From: Bacteroidales bacterium UBA2198
GTDB lineage: Bacteria; Bacteroidota; Bacteroidia; Bacteroidales; VadinHA17
NCBI GenBank assembly: GCA_002328625.1
Contig: DCVC01000035.1
Location: 7,581-13,623 of the forward strand
Direction of reading: 5' to 3'
DNA length: 6,043 bases
Shown: piece after piece, positions 1-3,554 of the stretch
Position numbering within the stretch: the first letter of the stretch is position 1
Layout of the letters: the number at the start of each line of letters is the position of its first letter
The notes under the pieces: model-generated
Told to the model about the DNA's origin: nothing
The model's database searches: none
What the model saw: only the letters and a program-made list of their open reading frames with translations
Position numbers and translations under genes: made by a program

Positions 1-261
1 GTAACAGGATGCAAACACAACTGTGTCCTGTTTCCCCTTAAAATCTGAAAGTTGTTTTTCGAGCTCAAGGTGAATATCAGATGTTCCCGTCGTGCAACGT
101 GAGGCTGAGAAGTTCACGCCATATTTTTGAATGGCCCTGATGACTGCCTCTTTTACTTCAGGATGGCTGGCAAGGCCCAGGTAATTATTGCCTCCAAAAT
201 ATGAATGCTTTGTGCCTTTACTGAAAACATAGTTGCCGATTTCGCTTTCCTGAACGATCAT
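1..261 (-). CDS. PLP-dependent alpha-oxoamine synthase-like enzyme (BioF/Kbl family), N-terminal part
   Basis: This is the first 87 codons of a gene that continues beyond the left edge of the window. The translation shows the family N-terminus: a YFGGNNYLGLASHPEV stretch (residues 21-36), a helix ending in YGVN (47-50), SR..TGTSDIHLELEKQL (54-71), then FKGKQDTVVFAS. This matches class I/II aminotransferase-fold enzymes of the alpha-oxoamine synthase group, which condense an amino acid with an acyl-CoA (8-amino-7-oxononanoate synthase, 2-amino-3-ketobutyrate CoA ligase and relatives). The PLP-binding lysine lies outside the window, so catalysis and substrate cannot be judged. The usual Gly-rich stretch before SR is replaced here by NFSASR. 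The ATG at 261 is the first ATG after an in-frame TGA at 277-279. The gene follows the alcohol dehydrogenase by 31 bp on the same strand, which suggests one operon. The family call is fairly sure; the exact enzyme is unknown. Confidence 0.82.
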   Translation of the reverse strand, partial: MIVQESEIGNYVFSKGTKHSYFGGNNYLGLASHPEVKEAVIRAIQKYGVNFSASRCTTGTSDIHLELEKQLSDFKGKQDTVVFASCY

Positions 262-292
262 AATAATTACCTGTTTTCAGAACAAGATATAA

Positions 293-1321
293 TCATTTGA
301 TAACCAATACTTTTGCTCCCTTTATCTTTCTCTGTTTCAGTTCAGTCAAAGCTATATTTGCCTCATCAAGCCTGTATTCCTGAACCTCTGGCAGAAGAGG
401 AATCCCGGAAGCTGCGTTTAAAAACTCTCTGACATCATTTCGAGTAACATTTGCAACACTCTTGATCTCCTTTTCCATCCAGAGGTGTTTCGGATAATCA
501 ATATTCAACAGATAATCCTTGTCGGTCTCCTCTTTTCTTATTGCGTTTATTACCAGGCGGCCACCCGGCTTCAGGTTTTTCAACGCCTCAACAATTGTTT
601 TCCATACGGGTGTTGTATCGATAATAGAATCCAGCAGAAGAGATACAGCGTCGGTAATATCCCCGGACCATAATGCGCCAAGCTCACGGGCGAAGGCTCT
701 TTCAGTTTTACTCCTGGCAAAGACAAATATCTTATTGTCAGGATACTGATGTTTGATTATTTGAAGCACAATATGTCCTGAAGCTCCGAATCCGGTTAGT
801 CCTATATTCTGTCCATTCAGGATCCCGGCCAGCTTTATCGATCTGTAGCCGACTGCTCCGGCGCATAACAGGGGGGCTGCCTGTGAATCAGTAAATATGT
901 CGGGTATTCTGTAAGCAAAAGCCTCAGGCACAGTCATATATTCAGCATAGCCTCCATTCGCATCCCTGCCTGTTGCCTTGAATTCCGGGCACAGGTTCTC
1001 AAGTCCGTCGAGACAATAACTGCACCTGCCGCAGGCAGAAAAGATCCAGGCAACACCTACTCTGTCACCCGGTTTCAGTCTTTTCACATTTCTGCCGGCG
1101 GCTGTCACCCTGCCTATCACCTGGTGGCCCGGGATTACCGGAAACCTTGATGGGGGTGTTCTCCCTTCAATCTCATCAAGCTCGGTATGGCATACTCCAC
1201 AGGCAGTTACTCTTATGAGAATTTCATTGGCAGCAGGTACAGGGTCGGGCATTTCTGTCATAACCAACGGTTCACTGTTCTGCCCGATGTCGGATACTGA
1301 TTGTAATATCATTGCTTTCAT
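293..1321 (-). CDS. Zinc-dependent alcohol dehydrogenase, MDR superfamily (AdhA-like)
   Basis: A 342-residue cytoplasmic medium-chain dehydrogenase of normal length, expected to interconvert alcohols and aldehydes with NAD(P). The GroES-like N-terminal domain carries catalytic zinc ligands Cys44 (GVCHTE), His66 (PGHQVIG) and Cys153 (LLCAG). The structural zinc is bound by Cys97, Cys100, Cys103 and Cys111. The Rossmann domain has GFGASG at 177-182. GHQ in place of the more common GHE, together with LLCAGAVGYR and GFGASGH, fits a subgroup I recall as TIGR02822 (adh_fam_2). The start is the ATG at 1321; a second in-frame ATG at codon 4 cannot be excluded. No good ribosome binding site is visible, as is usual in Bacteroidota. 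The gene ends with TGA 31 bp before the oxoamine-synthase-like gene, with which it is probably co-transcribed. The REP island lies immediately upstream. Physiological substrate is unknown. Confidence 0.93.
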   Translation of the reverse strand: MKAMILQSVSDIGQNSEPLVMTEMPDPVPAANEILIRVTACGVCHTELDEIEGRTPPSRFPVIPGHQVIGRVTAAGRNVKRLKPGDRVGVAWIFSACGRCSYCLDGLENLCPEFKATGRDANGGYAEYMTVPEAFAYRIPDIFTDSQAAPLLCAGAVGYRSIKLAGILNGQNIGLTGFGASGHIVLQIIKHQYPDNKIFVFARSKTERAFARELGALWSGDITDAVSLLLDSIIDTTPVWKTIVEALKNLKPGGRLVINAIRKEETDKDYLLNIDYPKHLWMEKEIKSVANVTRNDVREFLNAASGIPLLPEVQEYRLDEANIALTELKQRKIKGAKVLVIK

Positions 1322-1340
1322 AGGAAGGTGATCGTTGTTA

Positions 1341-1371
1341 TAAAGTTAGTAAAGTTTGGAACATGATTGAA
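1341..1371 (-). promoter_or_regulatory. Weak candidate promoter for the dehydrogenase gene
   Basis: Read on the minus strand, TAACTTTA (1341-1348) resembles the Bacteroidota -7 box TAnnTTTG, about 20 bases before the start codon. At the expected 19-base spacing there is only TTCA (1368-1371), a poor -33 box. The call rests mainly on position and is weak. Confidence 0.22.
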
Positions 1372-1375
1372 AAAA

Positions 1376-1425
1376 ATTGGGCTAAAGCTTTAATATTAAG
1401 CTTGCCTTTTAACCGTTGGCTGAAG
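1376..1425. repeat. Left copy of a 50-bp direct repeat flanking the transposase remnant
   Basis: This block matches 2146-2195 at about 43 of 50 positions, without gaps and in the same orientation (offset 770). It begins ATTGGGCTAAA and ends CCGTTGGCTGAAG, so its right end forms the left arm and loop of the REP hairpin at 1413-1432. The two copies bracket the frameshifted HUH transposase and its short repeats, as expected of a REP-type element carrying its own REP-associated transposase gene. Co-mobility of the whole unit is inferred. Confidence 0.8.
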
Positions 1426-1432
1426 CCAACGG
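1413..1432. repeat. REP-like hairpin A
   Basis: A perfect 8-bp stem, CCGTTGGC with GCCAACGG, closes a TGAA loop. Its right arm is the start of the 29-bp tandem repeats. Palindromes of this size next to a Y1 HUH transposase are typical substrates of REP-associated transposases, which recognise the single-stranded hairpin. Confidence 0.8.
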
Positions 1433-1500
1433 CAAGAGAAAATTATAGCTGAAGCCAACGGCAAGAGAAAATTATAGCTGAAGCCAACGGCAACATTATA
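1419..1500. repeat. 29-bp tandem repeat, about 2.8 copies
   Basis: Units occupy 1419-1447, 1448-1476 and 1477-1500. The first two are identical. The third matches at the start (GCTGAAGCCAACGGCAA) and at the end (ATTATA) but lacks five internal bases. Each unit carries the loop and right arm of the REP hairpin followed by an A-rich spacer; only the first has the left arm just before it. The array probably arose by slippage or local duplication of a hairpin half. Spacing and copy number do not fit a CRISPR array. Confidence 0.85.
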
Positions 1501-1501
1501 T

Positions 1502-1622
1502 TTTCCCTGAAGATATATTTGTAACCAAGTTTCATTCACCATCAGCTTCATCTGATAAAAAAGTCTCCCTGAAATAACAGAGTCTGATCTTTCATTTGCC
1601 GTCAGCTTCAGCTGACGGTCAA
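1502..1622. repeat. Degenerate ~60-bp tandem duplication, each copy with a REP-like hairpin
   Basis: Two diverged copies, roughly 1502-1562 and 1563-1622, share the layout TCCCTGAA, spacer, TTCATT, hairpin, AAG. The second copy holds a perfect hairpin (1599-1618). The first holds a decayed one (about 1538-1557) that keeps the central TTCA and a five-pair stem. The hairpins are inverted relative to the one at 1413-1432. With the entry above, this accounts for most of the 317-base gap between the dehydrogenase start and the transposase remnant; no gene is seen in the gap. Confidence 0.6.
1599..1618. repeat. REP-like hairpin B, inverted and covarying with hairpin A
   Basis: A perfect 8-bp stem, CCGTCAGC with GCTGACGG, closes a TTCA loop; on the other strand the loop reads TGAA as in hairpin A. 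Compared with A, two adjacent stem positions differ, and both partners changed so that pairing is kept. It lies about 20 bp past the stop of the transposase remnant. A further short stem, AGAGG (1622-1626) with CCTCT (1632-1636), sits between them. Confidence 0.78.
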
Positions 1623-1638
1623 GAGGCAGTTCCTCTCT

Positions 1639-2081
1639 TTAATGGACTTTAGTCCAATTTATTTGAAGCTTATACTCATCAATAATTTTCTCTAATTCAT
1701 TCTCAAAAGAGACTGTTGTGTGATGTTCAGGTTGGTTCCTTATATATTGTCTTAATGTCTCAAGCTGTGGCATGCCAATTGAAACTGAATAAAAGTCATC
1801 CTGCCATTCAAACCTCATCCTGGTCAGTTTGTTTTTATTTATCCAGAATGAACTCTCTCCCTTTATCAGCTGCATTACATCTGAAACATCCTGTTTGCCT
1901 CCAAGAGATATCAATGCATGCAGATGCTGATGATACCCATTTACATGATCGATATAAATTCCCTTTTTCATGGAATTCTCAGGATATGATATATCACTTT
2001 ATCCCTGATTTCATCCTTAAGATAAGGGAGTCTGTTTTTTGTGGTCCATACGCAATGAACCAGTATTCTTATATACGACAT
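1639..2081 (-). pseudogene. REP-associated tyrosine transposase (HUH/Y1, IS200-like), frameshifted
   Basis: Y1 HUH transposases nick and rejoin single-stranded DNA through one tyrosine. The gene is split in two frames. The N-terminal piece (ATG at 2081, TGA at 1968-1970, 37 codons) reads MSYIRILVHCVWTTKNRLPY and continues with the family's opening strand and helix. The C-terminal piece (1639-1971, 110 residues) has the HUH motif His16-Leu17-His18, LIKGESSFWIN (35-45), FEWQDD (54-59) and the catalytic-tyrosine helix YIRNQPEHH (Tyr76, Gln80, His83-His84). Adding one base near 1972-1982 restores an open frame of about 147 residues, the usual family length. The TGA of the first piece overlaps the ATG of the second (ATGA), so coupled translation is conceivable, but the second piece would lack the first strand of the fold. 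Hairpins and direct repeats on both sides support the identification. Probably inactive. Confidence 0.82.
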
Positions 2082-2109
2082 GATTTAGAAATTGCAGCGA
2101 GTAATATGG

Positions 2110-2140
2110 TAAAGATAATAAAAATATTTCTATTATCCAA
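2110..2140 (-). promoter_or_regulatory. Candidate promoter of the transposase gene
   Basis: On the minus strand, TTGG (2137-2140), a 19-base spacer and TATCTTTA (2110-2117) match the Bacteroidota -33/-7 layout with one mismatch in the -7 box. The -7 box lies about 28 bases before the ATG at 2081. Prediction from sequence only. Confidence 0.4.
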
Positions 2141-2145
2141 GAGCA

Positions 2146-2195
2146 ATTGGGCTAAAACCCTAATCTTAAACTTACCTTTTACCCGTTGGCTGAAG
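2146..2195. repeat. Right copy of the 50-bp direct repeat, ending inside a DUF72 gene
   Basis: Partner of 1376-1425, with about seven mismatches. It includes GGGCTAAAACCC, close to a short inverted repeat, and ends CCGTTGGCTGAAG at 2195. There it stops in the middle of the hairpin: the right arm GCCAACGG is absent and unrelated sequence (AGACTGTC) follows. The block overlaps the last 24 bases of the DUF72 coding region, including its stop codon, so 2195/2196 is probably an element boundary. Confidence 0.78.
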
Positions 2196-2939
2196 AGACT
2201 GTCTAATAATCTCCCTTAATCTTAACGCATTCTTCACTGCATAAGCATGGTAATCGTTATTGAAAAATACCCAGACTACCTTATTTTCAGATATCCAGTT
2301 TATGATTTTTTCCGCATATGAATTCAGATCGGTCTCACAATAATCTGAAGCATACAATTGTTCGCGTCCGTGAAGGCGAAGGTAGACAAAATCTGTTGTA
2401 ACTGCCTCATAATAAGGGTACCTGTTACCTGAATCAGCAATCACGAAAGCAGCCTCATAATGTGCAAGAAGAGTAAAGAAGTTATCGTCGATCCATGACC
2501 TGTTCCTTATTTCAAATGCAAACCGGTAATGAATATATGTTGCTTTAATAAGCTCAAGGAAATCCTGAATCAGCGAATCATCATATATTAATCCGGGAGG
2601 CAGCTGGACAAGAACCGGTCCGAGCTTCTCCTTCATTCCATCAAATACATTAAAGAATTTCACAAGCGGTTCTTCAATGTCACCAAGCTGCTTCTGGTGG
2701 GTGACATAACGGCTAAGCTTCAGGCAGAATCTGAATGAAGCAGGTGTGCGGTTCATCCATCCCGACACTGTTTTTTTTAACGGCAGATGATAAAAGCAGG
2801 AGTTCAGTTCAACACAGACAAATTTTGTTGTATAGAATTCGAGGTACCTGTCCGGTTTCAGATCCTCCGGATAGAAGATCCCCTGCCAGTGGTTGTAACT
2901 CCATCCCGAGGTGCCGATATATAGATCAACCTGTTTCAT
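2172..2939 (-). CDS. DUF72 family protein (YecE-like TIM barrel)
   Basis: A 255-residue protein with the family signatures in order: GTSGWSY (9-15), ELNSCFYHLP (44-53), FCLKLSRYVTH (71-81), GPVLVQLPPG (107-116), FAFEIRNRSW (140-149), YLRLHG (186-191) and VVWVFFNND (221-229), then AVKNA (234-238). DUF72 proteins are widespread TIM-barrel-fold proteins with no agreed biochemical role, so no reaction is assigned. Length is close to the family norm. The start is the ATG at 2939; no Shine-Dalgarno sequence is visible. The last residues, QPTGKR, and the TAA stop are encoded by the repeat at 2146-2195, so the native C-terminus has probably been replaced by a few repeat-derived codons. The conserved domain ends near residue 242, so function may be unaffected. 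A broken endonuclease V gene starts divergently 69 bp upstream. Confidence 0.92.
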   Translation of the reverse strand: MKQVDLYIGTSGWSYNHWQGIFYPEDLKPDRYLEFYTTKFVCVELNSCFYHLPLKKTVSGWMNRTPASFRFCLKLSRYVTHQKQLGDIEEPLVKFFNVFDGMKEKLGPVLVQLPPGLIYDDSLIQDFLELIKATYIHYRFAFEIRNRSWIDDNFFTLLAHYEAAFVIADSGNRYPYYEAVTTDFVYLRLHGREQLYASDYCETDLNSYAEKIINWISENKVVWVFFNNDYHAYAVKNALRLREIIRQSLQPTGKR

Positions 2940-2991
2940 TACTTACTTAAGCTTTGATACTGGCGGAAAAATCAATAATAAGTAAATTTAA

Positions 2992-3007
2992 ATCTCTTTT
3001 TCGAGAT
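2992..3007. repeat. Small inverted repeat in the divergent intergenic region
   Basis: ATCTC (2992-2996) and GAGAT (3003-3007) are separated by six bases, just before the ATG of the endonuclease V remnant and in the presumed control region shared with the DUF72 gene. It could be an operator half-site pair or a chance palindrome; five pairs are weak evidence. The self-complementary TAAATTTA at 2983-2990 resembles a -7 box on both strands but has no -33 partner at the right distance. Confidence 0.2.
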
Positions 3008-3008
3008 A

Positions 3009-3086
3009 ATGATTGCAGCGATTGACGTTCACTATAATAATGATGTAACTGCAAAAGCAGCGGCAGTTGTGTTCCTTACCTCTTGA
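3009..3086 (+). pseudogene. Endonuclease V, N-terminal remnant
   Basis: A 25-codon plus-strand frame starting MIAAIDVHYNND and continuing TAKAAAVVF. This matches the first strands of endonuclease V (Nfi), the repair enzyme that cuts next to deaminated purines. E. coli Nfi has a comparable IAGADVGF...TRAAMVLL stretch, and shorter Bacteroidota homologues begin almost like this one. Asp6 would be the first metal-binding aspartate of the active site. Similarity stops at about codon 22 (near 3074), followed by LTS and TGA; a full enzyme has roughly 200 residues. No further endonuclease V sequence is seen on the plus strand to the right. The break coincides with the end of TIR-family coding sequence on the opposite strand, so the gene was probably cut by a rearrangement. 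The match is short; a chance resemblance is possible but unlikely. Confidence 0.6.
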
Positions 3087-3531
3087 AATGGCTATTAACT
3101 GCACTCTGAAACGCATTATACTTATATATTTCTGCCCGCTTCCTGCAACAATATAATTAACCCAAGCTGCCTGGCAATTTCAGGTGTGGAAGGCCTTGAT
3201 TCTTCTCTGTATTGCTCGACGGAATTACGTGATACAACCCTCATGTCACTTATTTTCTGAAGGTTTATGAGTATCTCTTCCATAACTCCATTTATGATGT
3301 GCGAGTTATCCCTATCCGGACTGTCATCAATAAATGGCAATACAGCTATTGATTTATCAAGTTCCATTGGGGATTTATATCAAAATAGACACTCACCTCT
3401 TCCTTAAAGGTCGACTCAAGCTCACCTATCAGGTTATTCACAAACTCAGTAACCCAGCCGTCGTGCCTGTTGTCCTTCTGGCGGTAACTGATGAAGATGT
3501 CATATTCGTATCCGGGAATAAGACTGGGCAT
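3072..3531 (-). pseudogene. Chimeric, frameshifted remnant of a TIR/TolB-like domain gene
   Basis: Three coding pieces in different frames lie end to end. Piece 1 (ATG at 3531, TAG at 3346-3348) starts MPSLIPGYEYDIFISYRQKD and follows the TIR domain to YFDINP, then leaves the family. Piece 2 (about 3163-3367) contains DKSIAVLPF, INGVMEEILINLQKI and EIARQLG, the TolB-like domain found at residues 256-320 of the intact neighbour. Piece 3 (about 3072-3161) resumes after a one-base shift with VNYIVAGSGQKY and RFRVQLI, then runs into the antisense of the endonuclease V remnant. Most of the TIR domain, the membrane helix and all TPRs are missing. An internal deletion or fusion lies near 3370 and a frameshift near 3161-3163. 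The gene begins 23 bp after the intact TIR gene's stop. The first piece could still be translated to 61 residues, too short for a TIR fold. Confidence 0.8.
3371..3486. repeat. 116-bp perfect direct repeat, copy 1 (in the TIR remnant)
   Basis: Identical base for base to 5548-5663, same orientation, offset 2177. It encodes the TIR segment from YRQKDN to FDINP. Just past 3486 the copies diverge (substitutions at 3487, 3496, 3502, 3505 and beyond); before 3371 they are unrelated. The left end coincides with the fusion point inside the remnant. Confidence 0.95.
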
Positions 3532-3554
3532 CTTAGATAGTAAATTTTTAAAAC

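Noticed and set aside
485..749. Open frames on the plus strand opposite the dehydrogenase
   Set aside because: They overlap a strongly conserved enzyme gene on the other strand and have no domain or promoter support.
1419..1500. Short evenly spaced repeats that might be a CRISPR array
   Set aside because: Units are directly adjacent with no unique spacers, there are fewer than three, and a REP transposase is beside them.
1968..1985. Programmed frameshifting in the transposase
   Set aside because: No slippery heptamer or downstream structure of the usual kind is visible at the site; simple one-base loss explains it.
1716..2219. Long open frame on the plus strand across the transposase region
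   Set aside because: It is antisense to the transposase, whose HUH and tyrosine motifs are clear, and its translation shows no recognisable domain. It also spans the repeat.
2940..3008. Promoter for the DUF72 gene or the endonuclease V remnant
   Set aside because: TAAATTTA and TATTATTG resemble -7 boxes, but no TTG-like -33 box lies about 19-21 bases upstream on either strand.
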